Shown piece by piece: positions 39,393 to 47,760 of a stretch of DNA of 64,000 nucleotides (its first letter is position 1; each line of letters begins with the position of its first letter). The notes under the pieces were generated by a model, which was given only the letters and a program-made list of their open reading frames with translations, had not been told where the DNA came from and made no database searches. The DNA comes from Klebsiella oxytoca NBRC 105695. Lineage in GTDB: Bacteria; Pseudomonadota; Gammaproteobacteria; Enterobacterales; Enterobacteriaceae. The DNA is taken from positions 62,001 to 126,000 of the forward strand of contig NZ_BCZK01000013.1 in the NCBI RefSeq assembly GCF_001598695.1. Direction: 5' to 3'. A program made the position numbers and the translations under genes.

Positions 39393-40520
39393 ATGGCTGA
39401 AGTTATTTTCAACAAACTGGAAAAGGTCTACTCCAACGGCTTCAAGGCGGTACATGGTATCGATCTGAAAATCGCGGACGGCGAGTTTATGGTTATCGTT
39501 GGGCCGTCCGGCTGCGCCAAATCGACCACCCTGCGCATGCTGGCTGGACTGGAAACTATCAGCGGCGGCGAAGTGCGGATCGGCGAAAAAATCGTGAATA
39601 ATCTCGCGCCAAAAGCGCGCGGCATTGCGATGGTGTTCCAGAACTACGCGCTCTATCCGCATATGACGGTGCGCGAGAACCTCGCCTTCGGCCTGAAGCT
39701 GAGCAAGCTGCCAAAAGACCAGATTGAGGCCCAGGTAAACGAAGCGGCGAAAATCCTTGAGCTGGAAGAACTGCTGGATCGCCTGCCGCGTCAGCTCTCC
39801 GGCGGACAGGCACAGCGCGTAGCGGTTGGCCGCGCGATTGTGAAGAAACCGGATGTATTCCTGTTCGATGAACCGCTCTCTAACCTTGACGCCAAGCTGC
39901 GCGCCTCAATGCGTATTCGTATTTCCGACCTGCATAAGCAGCTGAAAAAATCCGGTAAACCGGCGACCACCGTCTACGTCACCCACGATCAGACCGAGGC
40001 GATGACCATGGGCGACCGCATCTGCGTGATGAAGCTGGGCCATATCATGCAGGTGGATACCCCGGACAACCTCTATCACAAGCCGAAAAACATGTTTGTG
40101 GCCGGGTTTATCGGCGCGCCGGAGATGAATATTCGTCCCAGCCAGCTGGTTGAGCAAGCGGGTCGCCTGCATCTGACCGTTGGCGACGGGCTGCTGCCGC
40201 TAAATGACCGACTGCAGAGCAAGGTCGACACCCATAAGAACCAGCAGGTGTTCTTTGGCGTGCGTCCGGAATTTGTCTCCATCTCCGATGAACCGTTTGC
40301 TGAAGGCTCCTGCCCCGGCGAGATGGTGCGCGTGGAAAACATGGGCCATGAATTCTTCGTCTACCTGAAGGTGGCCGATTATGAACTGACCGCCCGCGTG
40401 CCTTCAGATGAAGCGAAGCCAATGATTGAGAAAGGACTTCATCGCACGGTGCATTTCAAATTCGATCTCAACAAGTGTCATATCTTTGACGCCAAAACTG
40501 AACAGAACATCTCTCTGTGA
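39393..40520 (+). CDS. togA: Oligogalacturonide ABC transporter ATPase TogA
   Basis: A 375-residue ATPase of the MalK/UgpC type. The nucleotide domain has Walker A G37-PSGCAKST (with Ala42 where Gly is usual), the ABC signature LSGGQAQRVAVGRAI, Walker B VFLFDEPLSNLD and switch His in YVTHDQTEAMTMGD. A C-terminal OB-fold (TOBE) regulatory domain fills residues about 240-375. It energises TogMN. Twelve bases separate it from togN. Confidence 0.9.
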   Translation: MAEVIFNKLEKVYSNGFKAVHGIDLKIADGEFMVIVGPSGCAKSTTLRMLAGLETISGGEVRIGEKIVNNLAPKARGIAMVFQNYALYPHMTVRENLAFGLKLSKLPKDQIEAQVNEAAKILELEELLDRLPRQLSGGQAQRVAVGRAIVKKPDVFLFDEPLSNLDAKLRASMRIRISDLHKQLKKSGKPATTVYVTHDQTEAMTMGDRICVMKLGHIMQVDTPDNLYHKPKNMFVAGFIGAPEMNIRPSQLVEQAGRLHLTVGDGLLPLNDRLQSKVDTHKNQQVFFGVRPEFVSISDEPFAEGSCPGEMVRVENMGHEFFVYLKVADYELTARVPSDEAKPMIEKGLHRTVHFKFDLNKCHIFDAKTEQNISL

Positions 40521-40536
40521 ACCCTGGAGTATTAAA

Positions 40537-41823
40537 ATGAAAAAAGTGCTTTTAAGCGCCGCAATCTCCGCCACTTTGGGCCTTACCGCGTTGCCTTCTA
40601 TGGCAAAGGATGTCGACCTGCGTATGTCATGGTGGGGCGGCAACGGCCGTCACCAGGTGACCCTCAAGGCGCTGGAAGAGTTTCATAAACAAAACCCGGA
40701 TATCAACGTTAAAGCGGAATATACCGGCTGGGACGGCCATCTTTCGCGCCTGACCACGCAAATCGCCGGCGGTACCGAGCCGGACGTGATGCAAACTAAC
40801 TGGAACTGGCTGCCAATCTTTTCGAAAAACGGCGAAGGCTTCTACGATCTCAACAAGATGAAGGACGTGATCGACCTGAGCCAGTTTGATGCCAAAGAGC
40901 TGCAAACCACCACGGTAGACGGCAAGCTTAACGGTATACCTATTTCCGTGACCGCGCGCGTCTTCTATTTTAACGATGAAACCTGGAAAAAAGCGGGCGT
41001 CGAGTACCCGAAAACCTGGGACGAGCTGATGGCGGCGGGTAAAACCTTTGAGAGCAAGCTGGGCAAACAGTATTACCCGGTCGTGCTGGAGCACCAGGAC
41101 ACTCTGGCGCTGCTCAATTCATATATGATTCAGAAGTACAACCAGCCGGCTATCGATGAAAAAACCAAGAAATTCTCCTACAGCAAAGAGCAGTGGGTCG
41201 AATTCTTCCAGATGTATAAAAAGCTTATCGACAGCCACGTGATGCCGGACACCAAGTACTATGCCTCGTTCGGTAAGAGCAACATGTATGAAATGAAGCC
41301 GTGGATTCAGGGCGAGTGGGCGGGGACCTATATGTGGAACTCCACTATTAACAAATACTCCGACAACCTGAAGCCGCCGGCGAAGCTGGAGCTGGGCAGC
41401 TATCCGATGCTGCCGGGCGCTACCGACGCAGGTCTGTTCTTTAAACCTGCGCAGATGCTCTCCATTGGTAAATCCACCAAAAATCCGGAAGCGGCGGCGA
41501 AGGTGATCAACTTCCTGCTGAACAGTAAAGAAGGGGTTGAGACGCTGGGTCTTGAGCGCGGCGTGCCGCTGAGCAAAGTGGCGGTGCAATACCTGACCGA
41601 AAACGGCGCGATCAAAGAGGACGATCCGGCGGTATCGGGCCTGCGCCTGGCGCAGTCCCTGCCGGCCAAACTCTCGGTGTCGCCGTACTTTGATGACCCG
41701 CAGATCGTCGCCCAGTTCGGCACCTCTCTGCAGTACATCGACTACGGGCAGAAAACCGTGGAAGAGACGGCAATTGACTTCCAGCGTCAGTCTGACCGCA
41801 TCCTGCGCCGCGCGATGCGCTAA
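40537..41823 (+). CDS. togB: Oligogalacturonide-binding protein TogB
   Basis: A 428-residue periplasmic solute-binding protein. The ATG of MKKVLLSAAISATLGLTALPSMA gives a classical signal peptide cut after SMA; a longer frame reading back into togA is rejected. The mature protein starts KDVDLRMSWWGGNGRHQ and is a cluster-B (maltose/glycerol-phosphate type) binding protein, rich in aromatic residues (WNWLPIF, GEWAGTYMWN) suitable for sugar stacking. It sits 16 bases after togA and ends 21 bases before a strong terminator hairpin. Confidence 0.88.
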   Translation: MKKVLLSAAISATLGLTALPSMAKDVDLRMSWWGGNGRHQVTLKALEEFHKQNPDINVKAEYTGWDGHLSRLTTQIAGGTEPDVMQTNWNWLPIFSKNGEGFYDLNKMKDVIDLSQFDAKELQTTTVDGKLNGIPISVTARVFYFNDETWKKAGVEYPKTWDELMAAGKTFESKLGKQYYPVVLEHQDTLALLNSYMIQKYNQPAIDEKTKKFSYSKEQWVEFFQMYKKLIDSHVMPDTKYYASFGKSNMYEMKPWIQGEWAGTYMWNSTINKYSDNLKPPAKLELGSYPMLPGATDAGLFFKPAQMLSIGKSTKNPEAAAKVINFLLNSKEGVETLGLERGVPLSKVAVQYLTENGAIKEDDPAVSGLRLAQSLPAKLSVSPYFDDPQIVAQFGTSLQYIDYGQKTVEETAIDFQRQSDRILRRAMR

Positions 41824-41843
41824 TTGCCTGTTATCGGAACCTA

Positions 41844-41874
41844 CCCCGCAGCTCCGGCTGCGGGGTATTTTTTT
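41844..41874 (+). terminator. Strong intrinsic terminator between togB and ogl
   Basis: CCCCGCAGC-TCCG-GCTGCGGGG (41844-41865) is a nine-base perfect stem followed by TATTTTTTT. It lies only 20 bases before the ogl start codon, leaving no room for a separate promoter downstream, so ogl must depend on read-through. Confidence 0.88.
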
Positions 41875-41894
41875 AGCAAGGAGTGAAGTGAATC

Positions 41895-43022
41895 ATGAAA
41901 GGCAAAATCATCCCGCTGAGCTTTCTGCACACGCAGGACAGCGAAACCGGTCACCAGGTGATCCGGATGACGCCACCGCATGTTATCTGCCATCGCAACT
42001 ATTTCTATCAAAAATGCTTTACCCGGGATGGCGGTAAGCTGATTTTCGGCGGCGCGTTTGAAGGCCACTGGAACTACTATTTACTCGATATCGCCGGCCA
42101 GCAGGCGACCCAGCTCACCGACGGGCCGGGCGATAACACCTTTGGCGGTTTCCTTTCCGCCGACGACCGGTCGCTGTGGTATGTGAAAAACAACCAGCAG
42201 CTGCGCCGCGTGGATCTGGCCTCGCTGGAGGAACAGGTCGTATATCAGGTGGATGACCAATGGGTAGCCTACGGAACCTGGGTCGCCAACAGCGATTGCA
42301 GTCAGATGGTCGGAATCGAAATCAAAAAAAGCGACTGGCAGCCGTTGACCGACTGGGGCAAGTTCCGCGCATTCTACTTCACCGAGCCGGAGTGCCGGTT
42401 GATTAATATCGATCTGCGCAGCGGCGAACAGCGCGTGGTATTGCAGGAAAAACGCTGGCTCGGCCACCCGATTTACCGCCCGTTTGACGACAGCACCATC
42501 GCCTTCTGCCATGAAGGTCCGCGCGATGCTATCGATGCCAGAATGTGGCTTATCAACGCTGACGGCAGCAACATGCGCAAGGTTCGCCAGCACCAGCCGG
42601 GTGAGAGCTTTACGCACGAATTCTGGGTACCGGATGGCTCCGCGCTTTACTATGTCGCGCATCAGGAAAACGATCCGCATCGCTATCTGTATCGCGCCGA
42701 CCCGGCAACGCTGGAAAATCGCCAGTTGATGGCGATTCCTCCGTGTTCGCATCTGATGAGCAATCACGATGGCAGCCTGGTGGTCGGCGACGGCGCGCCG
42801 CACAGCACCGGCGATATCCAGCTTAACGATCCGTTTATTTGGGTGTTTGATATTGCCGCCGATAGGCAGACCGCCGTGTGCCGCCACGACTCTACGTGGA
42901 AAGTGATTGAGGGCGAGCGTCAGGCGACGCATCCGCATCCGTCGTTTTCACCGGATAACCGCTGGGTGCTGTTTACCTCCGATAAAGAGGGTATGCCCGC
43001 GCTGTATCTGGCGGAGGTGTAG
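41895..43022 (+). CDS. ogl: Oligogalacturonate lyase, paralogue 1
   Basis: A 375-residue seven-bladed beta-propeller of polysaccharide lyase family 22, which cuts di- and trigalacturonate (saturated or unsaturated) in the cytoplasm to unsaturated monomer. The family metal ligands are present: His in CSHLMSN and Gln/His/His in QATHPHPSF; the proposed base His is in TXHEFWVP. It is the fifth gene after togMNAB but behind a terminator. Compared with the second copy at 51791-52966 it is shorter at both ends and lacks part of a loop after VVGDG. Roughly 60% identity is judged by eye. Confidence 0.9.
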   Translation: MKGKIIPLSFLHTQDSETGHQVIRMTPPHVICHRNYFYQKCFTRDGGKLIFGGAFEGHWNYYLLDIAGQQATQLTDGPGDNTFGGFLSADDRSLWYVKNNQQLRRVDLASLEEQVVYQVDDQWVAYGTWVANSDCSQMVGIEIKKSDWQPLTDWGKFRAFYFTEPECRLINIDLRSGEQRVVLQEKRWLGHPIYRPFDDSTIAFCHEGPRDAIDARMWLINADGSNMRKVRQHQPGESFTHEFWVPDGSALYYVAHQENDPHRYLYRADPATLENRQLMAIPPCSHLMSNHDGSLVVGDGAPHSTGDIQLNDPFIWVFDIAADRQTAVCRHDSTWKVIEGERQATHPHPSFSPDNRWVLFTSDKEGMPALYLAEV

Positions 43023-43365
43023 TGATTCGGCAACGTCCCGGCTCGCGCGATGCTTAGCCGGGCTACCGCCGTCAGCGATCCCGCTGCCCGGATAGATGCA
43101 CAAGCGTCGATTCCGGGAAATTATGCCACTCTGCGCGCTGCTCCCGGGGGCGGCGCAAAGCGCCTGCCCGGGCTACAGGTCAACAGCCGTCTGCGATCCC
43201 GTAGCCCGGACAGATGCGCAGCATCGCCTCCGGGAAACCTTATCCAGTACAGGCTCCGATTCTCTCCCCGGGGGCGGCGCAAAGCGCCTGCCCGGGCTAC
43301 AGGTTAACAGCCCTCTGCGATCCCGTAGCCCGGGTAAGGCGTTTACGCCGCGACCCGGGAAGATG
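43023..43365. repeat. BIME array with a 124-base tandem repeat
   Basis: The 343 bases between the convergent ogl and porin stops hold no gene and are built from REP-type palindromes. A block beginning CCCGGGGGCGGCGCAAAGCG starts at 43143 and again at 43267, 124 bases apart; each copy includes CCTGCCCGGGCTACAGGT and CTGCGATCCCGTAGCCCGG. Further half units lie at 43037-43068 and 43325-43362. This is the largest such array in the window. Confidence 0.85.
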
Positions 43366-44712
43366 TCAGAAGAAATATTTAAATCGCACCCGCGCGCCGT
43401 AGCGTTCATCGGTATTACCGCTTTTCGCCGCCGATGAATCGAGCCATGACGCATAGGCCCCGAGATAAATATTAAAGTTCGGCATATCCATAATATTCGG
43501 CAGCTGCCAGGAAGTATGAATAGTATGGATGTCGTAGCGCCCCGGCGTCAGAATCGCGCAGTCGCCATCGCACTCCGCGCTCACGCCGGAAAGATTAAAC
43601 TGGTCGATTTTGTTATGCGCATAGATATAGCCCAGCTCCACGCGATGCCATAAAGCGTTGATACCGGCGCTGAAATCCTTTTCATCCGCCGCGTCCAGAT
43701 ACGCGGTGCTCAGGTTCACCACCGCTCCGTCCTCGGCATCAGTCTTCAGCGTATTCCAGCTCATGGTCATACCGTAGCCGGTGCGGCTGGACTGATCGAC
43801 CCAGCGCCCGTTCTGATTCTGATAGCCGTAAGCATTGTTAACGAGGTTACTCTCCATTGCTGCCGCCACCGACCAGGGGCCAGACTGCCAGGACGCCACC
43901 GGACGCACGTACACCACGTTTTTACGATTATCGAGCGCGTTGCCGTGATAGTTCTGATCGACAAACAGCGAGCTGCCGTCCTCCACCAGCGTATTCACCT
44001 CAAAATACCAGTTATCGATATTTTTACTCAGCAGGAAATTGCCGCCGCTGCTGCTGCGTCCGCGCCCCTCTTTCATCATATAAATATAGCCGTAGCCGTC
44101 GCTATATAGATCGTTGGCCGTGTTGCCGGAATATTCAATAAAGGTATCCTGATTAAGCGGGAACATATCGTAGGCTTCAAAACGACCGATTTTAATTTTC
44201 CAGTCATCCTGCTGACCGAAGAAAAATGCGGCATCATCAAGATTCATTTTGCCATTCATATCCGCCAGCGGCTGTACGCTGAATCCGGCATATTTACCGT
44301 TAGCCCCTTTGCGTAATCCATCAAAGCCCAAAAGAATGCGGCCGTTAATATCCCAGCGTTCCTTATCTCCCGGCGCCCAGTTTTTATTGGCACTGGTTTT
44401 CACCGACGTCAGGCTACCGGTACGACTGGCGCCGTCCATATTAAACTCAACGTCGCCATAGAATTTTAATTCACCATAATCATTAAGCTGTAAAGCAGGT
44501 TTAGCCGGTGCGGCGCTGGCCACCGTGGCCGCTGGCGTTTCCTGACCTTTCAGCGCGCGGATTTCTGCCTCCGCGCTGGCCGCCCGCTGCTCGGTCGCCT
44601 TTAGCCGTTGTTCCATTTGCGCCAGCCGTTCCTCAAGAGATAACGGCGCCTGTGCATTAGCCAGAGGGGTAAATAAAGACGTCAGAACACACCCGACCCA
44701 GATTTTATTCAT
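43366..44712 (-). CDS. LamB/ScrY-type oligosaccharide porin
   Basis: A 448-residue outer-membrane porin of the maltoporin family. Signal peptide MNKIWVGCVLTSLFTPLANA is followed by a charged coiled coil (LEERLAQMEQRLKATEQRAASAEAEIRAL, about residues 27-55), a feature of ScrY/RafY and BglH but not LamB, then an 18-strand barrel that ends RFKYFF with the terminal Phe needed for assembly. It is the last gene of permease-invertase-porin on the minus strand, so it likely admits sucrose, raffinose or fructo-oligosaccharides. Confidence 0.87.
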   Translation of the reverse strand: MNKIWVGCVLTSLFTPLANAQAPLSLEERLAQMEQRLKATEQRAASAEAEIRALKGQETPAATVASAAPAKPALQLNDYGELKFYGDVEFNMDGASRTGSLTSVKTSANKNWAPGDKERWDINGRILLGFDGLRKGANGKYAGFSVQPLADMNGKMNLDDAAFFFGQQDDWKIKIGRFEAYDMFPLNQDTFIEYSGNTANDLYSDGYGYIYMMKEGRGRSSSGGNFLLSKNIDNWYFEVNTLVEDGSSLFVDQNYHGNALDNRKNVVYVRPVASWQSGPWSVAAAMESNLVNNAYGYQNQNGRWVDQSSRTGYGMTMSWNTLKTDAEDGAVVNLSTAYLDAADEKDFSAGINALWHRVELGYIYAHNKIDQFNLSGVSAECDGDCAILTPGRYDIHTIHTSWQLPNIMDMPNFNIYLGAYASWLDSSAAKSGNTDERYGARVRFKYFF

Positions 44713-44773
44713 CGGAAAACCCTTTATTATTTAGTTAAATGATATTTTTTATTTTATGGGTAAAGCACGATAA

Positions 44774-44807
44774 TAATAACCCGTCCATCCTCGCAGACGG
44801 GTTATTA
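44774..44807 (-). promoter_or_regulatory. Perfect 12-base hairpin between invertase and porin genes
   Basis: TAATAACCCGTC and GACGGGTTATTA pair perfectly around a 10-base loop. On the minus strand the sequence after the stem is ATTATCG rather than a U-run, so it may protect or attenuate the mRNA more than terminate it. It separates the invertase stop from the porin start by hairpin plus about 60 AT-rich bases. Confidence 0.6.
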
Positions 44808-44825
44808 ACGATCATTCAATAATTA

Positions 44826-46259
44826 TTATTCCAGCTGCCACGCTCCTGCTTCAGTTAAATACGCCGAACCGCTCCAGGCAAATAGCGATAATTCACGGCG
44901 AGTGGCATCCGGATATATACGACTACTCAGACAGGCCTCGCCATCATTAACAAACACTTCGACGGAAGAGCTATCGAAAAATACCCTCAGCTTCAGATCG
45001 GCCCCCTCGGTCAATGGGACGCTGCGAGTGCCGCACAGGCCATACTGCGGATAATGCCGCTCCAGCACAAGGCGCTGCATCTGCGCATCCACGTAAACGC
45101 GCAGACCATCGCCTAAGCTCAGGCCATACTGCTCTGCGTTGCTGCTGGCGCAGTCCCAGTGGAGGATCGCTTCCATCGCCTCGCAGTTTTCCACCATCGT
45201 GGTCTGCTGGTTCTTCAGCGTCGTCACCGGCCATGGGAAGCTGGCGCCACGCATGCTCTCGACCTCTTTCGCCGGACGCATTTGTAGCCGATTATCCGCG
45301 CTCAGGCTCAGTTCACGCGGCAGCGAAAGCATGCCCGCCCATCCATCCTGCTGCTCCGGCAACGGCGATTCCCACATATCCAGCCAGCCGATGACAATGC
45401 GGCGGCCGTCGGGAGTGAGGAAGCTTTGCGGGGCATAAAAATCATGCCCGTGATCCATTTCCACAAACGCCCCCTCGCGCACAAACGCCTGTCCCGGCTG
45501 CCATTCACCGAGCAGATAACCGCTCTGGAACAGGTTGCGGTTTTGATAGCCTTTAGCCGCCAGCCCCTGCGGAGAGAACATCAGAATATGCTTGCCGTTG
45601 AGGGTGAAGAAGTCCGGGCATTCCCACATGTAGCCCATCTCTTTTTCCGCCTCGTCGAGGACGCCGGCATCCTGCCACTGGCGCAGGTCGGCTGAACGAT
45701 ACAGCCGCACCTGGCCGGTATCGCCATCGCGAGCGCCGACGATCATGTACCAGCTCTCCCCTTCTCGCCACACTTTCGGGTCGCGGAAATGGTGCATACC
45801 CGGCGGGGTGTCGACCACAATCCCCTGACGTTCGAAGTGAATGCCGTCGCGACTGGTCGCCAGACACTGCACCTGATAAAGATTGGCTTCGTCGCTCGGA
45901 TCGCCGTGGAATTTGTGCCCGGTATAAATTAGCGCCAGCGTATCGCCATCCACCACCGCCGAGCCGGAGAAGCAGCCGTCTTTATCCTCCGGGCCTTCCG
46001 GGGCCAGCGCCACCGGCAGATGCTCCCAGTGCACCAGATCCTTGCTGCGCGCGTGGCCCCAGTGCATCGGCCCCCATTTGGTAGAGTACGGATGGTGCTG
46101 GTAAAACGCGTGATACCAGCCGTCAAACCAGACCAGGCCATTAGGATCGTTGATCCAGCCCGCGCGGGCGGCCAGGTGGTAGCGCGGATACCAGCGCAGG
46201 TTCAGCTTTTCATGTTTAGCCTGCAGTTCTTGCTCAGCCCGGGAAATGGAATAGGTCAT
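44826..46259 (-). CDS. GH32 beta-fructofuranosidase (invertase, CscA-like)
   Basis: A 477-residue GH32 enzyme, the length of E. coli CscA. The nucleophile is D38 in WINDPNG, the transition-state Asp is D160 in FRDP, and the acid/base Glu is E213 in ECPD. The C-terminal beta-sandwich ends with DSSSVEVFVNDG. Two start codons exist two codons apart; the second is spaced correctly (eight bases) from the AAGAG site, so it is used. It hydrolyses imported sucrose or the fructosyl bond of raffinose/kestose. The substrate is taken as unphosphorylated because the partner is a proton symporter; no fructokinase gene is nearby. Confidence 0.9.
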   Translation of the reverse strand: MTYSISRAEQELQAKHEKLNLRWYPRYHLAARAGWINDPNGLVWFDGWYHAFYQHHPYSTKWGPMHWGHARSKDLVHWEHLPVALAPEGPEDKDGCFSGSAVVDGDTLALIYTGHKFHGDPSDEANLYQVQCLATSRDGIHFERQGIVVDTPPGMHHFRDPKVWREGESWYMIVGARDGDTGQVRLYRSADLRQWQDAGVLDEAEKEMGYMWECPDFFTLNGKHILMFSPQGLAAKGYQNRNLFQSGYLLGEWQPGQAFVREGAFVEMDHGHDFYAPQSFLTPDGRRIVIGWLDMWESPLPEQQDGWAGMLSLPRELSLSADNRLQMRPAKEVESMRGASFPWPVTTLKNQQTTMVENCEAMEAILHWDCASSNAEQYGLSLGDGLRVYVDAQMQRLVLERHYPQYGLCGTRSVPLTEGADLKLRVFFDSSSVEVFVNDGEACLSSRIYPDATRRELSLFAWSGSAYLTEAGAWQLE

Positions 46260-46277
46260 ATTCATTACTCTTTTGAT

Positions 46278-47519
46278 TCAGATAGCGGAAGTTTGCGGCA
46301 TCAGCGGGTCCGCAGAGGACTTGCTTGAACGCAACAAGAAGATGGAGATAAAGGTGGTGCAGAACACCAGCAGTCCCATAATCAGATAGGACTGGGCGAA
46401 GCCGTATTTCTCATAGCTATAACCCGCCAGCGGCGACAGGACGGTGGCGATAACCGAGCTGGTGCAGGCAAAGCCGACCAGGTAGAGCGTGGATGAAAGA
46501 CGCTTATCGAAGTTTAAGCTGTTGTATTTAAAGATGGAGACCAGCAGCACCGGCAGTTCGACCGCGTGCAGCAGTTTCGTGATGGAGATTAGCAGCGGCC
46601 CTTCCACCAGTCCGGAAGCCACCATCCGCATGGCCATCACCATCCCGGCGAAGATCAGGCCGTTTTTCGCACCAATACGGTTAACCAGCCACGGCGCGCA
46701 GAACATACCGGCGGCCTCCAGGAACACCTGGAACGAGTTCAGATAGCCGTACATCTCATTACCTTCCTGCAGCGTCGGAAACTGGGAGGAGAAGTAGACC
46801 GGGAACTGCTGGTCATATACGCCGTAAATACAGGTACCAATCACGAAGAAGACCAGCGCCCAAAAGCGCGGCAGGGTCAGCAGACGCAGAGCATCTTCCA
46901 GCGTCACTTTACCGCCCGATACCGCTTCCTGCATGGCGTGCGGCGCAGAAGAGACCCGCAGGCGCGCCAGGAGAATGAAGAATACCAGGCCAGAGCAGCT
47001 GGCGACGGCGAAGTTTAAATGCGGGTTAATGTTGAACAGTAATCCGGCGAAGAACGTCGCCACCGCCCAGCCCAGCGATCCCCACATCCGTGCTTTACCA
47101 AATTCAAACTGGCTCTGGCGCGCGACGCGCTCGGTGTAGGACTCCAGCACGCCGATGCCGCCGTTGAAGGTCAATCCAATATAAATCCCGCCGAAAATAC
47201 TGCCGAGTAACACGTTAATTTTCAGCAGATAGCCAAACACCATGTAGGCCGGCCCGGAGAGGATCAGCAGTACGGTAATGTACCAGAGCAGATTTTTCCG
47301 CAAGCCGAGCTTGTCCTGAATAAAGCCGTAACACACCTGCGCAAAAAGCGCGGAGACCGAAAGCACCGAAAAGATAATCCCGGTATCCCCCGGCTTAAGG
47401 CCCACTTCCTGGTGCAGCCAGATAGAGAGCAGCGAGCCTGAAGAGGACCAGGTCACGAAAAAGAAAAACAGTAACGCACTGAGTAACGGATAGCTGTGAG
47501 AGTGATGCGCTTTCATCAT
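46278..47519 (-). CDS. Oligosaccharide:H+ symporter, CscB/RafB-like
   Basis: A 413-residue MFS permease of the LacY family with 12 helices. The family motifs GFIQDKLGLRKNLLWY, FEFGKARMWGSLGWA, YGYLNSFQVFLEA and LLHAVELPVLLVSIFKY match CscB and LacY, with the acidic/basic residues of the proton relay in helices VII-X (DQQ, E in FQVFLEA, R, H, E). It takes up sucrose or a related oligosaccharide. It is first in the permease-invertase-porin operon, with an 18-base gap to the invertase start. Confidence 0.88.
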   Translation of the reverse strand: MMKAHHSHSYPLLSALLFFFFVTWSSSGSLLSIWLHQEVGLKPGDTGIIFSVLSVSALFAQVCYGFIQDKLGLRKNLLWYITVLLILSGPAYMVFGYLLKINVLLGSIFGGIYIGLTFNGGIGVLESYTERVARQSQFEFGKARMWGSLGWAVATFFAGLLFNINPHLNFAVASCSGLVFFILLARLRVSSAPHAMQEAVSGGKVTLEDALRLLTLPRFWALVFFVIGTCIYGVYDQQFPVYFSSQFPTLQEGNEMYGYLNSFQVFLEAAGMFCAPWLVNRIGAKNGLIFAGMVMAMRMVASGLVEGPLLISITKLLHAVELPVLLVSIFKYNSLNFDKRLSSTLYLVGFACTSSVIATVLSPLAGYSYEKYGFAQSYLIMGLLVFCTTFISIFLLRSSKSSADPLMPQTSAI

Positions 47520-47549
47520 GACATTCTCATGTTGGAGTAATGTTATTAT

Positions 47550-47651
47550 GGTAACGTTAACAAAAAGCGAAACTCACTTCGTTTTGCTGAGATTCATGAT
47601 GTTAATCACAAAAGTTAACGTTAACATAATGGGAATGCGATCGCGATCAAA
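47550..47651. promoter_or_regulatory. Two LacI-type operators and CRP-like sites of the sucrose-type module
   Basis: GGTAACGTTAAC (47550-47561) and the perfect palindrome GTTAACGTTAAC (47614-47625) share the centred AACGTT and lie 64 bases apart between the divergent permease and repressor genes. TGCGATCGCGATCAAA (47636-47651) fits the CRP TGTGA-N6-TCACA pattern at eight of ten positions; CATGATGTTAATCACA (47595-47610) is a weaker candidate. The spacing (about six helical turns) would allow looping by a CscR-type repressor. Confidence 0.7.
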
Positions 47652-47760
47652 TATTCATCGCCTGCGCCCGCGCCAGCGGTACGATAGAATATCGTATGAT
47701 CCTTTTACATCAGTAACTTAGTAATACCCGCCGCCGACGGCAAGGGTGGAGCACTTAAAT

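Noticed and set aside
43023-43365. Possible CRISPR-like array
   Set aside because: Repeats are palindromic REP units of irregular spacing with only two full copies; there are no uniform spacers and no cas genes nearby.
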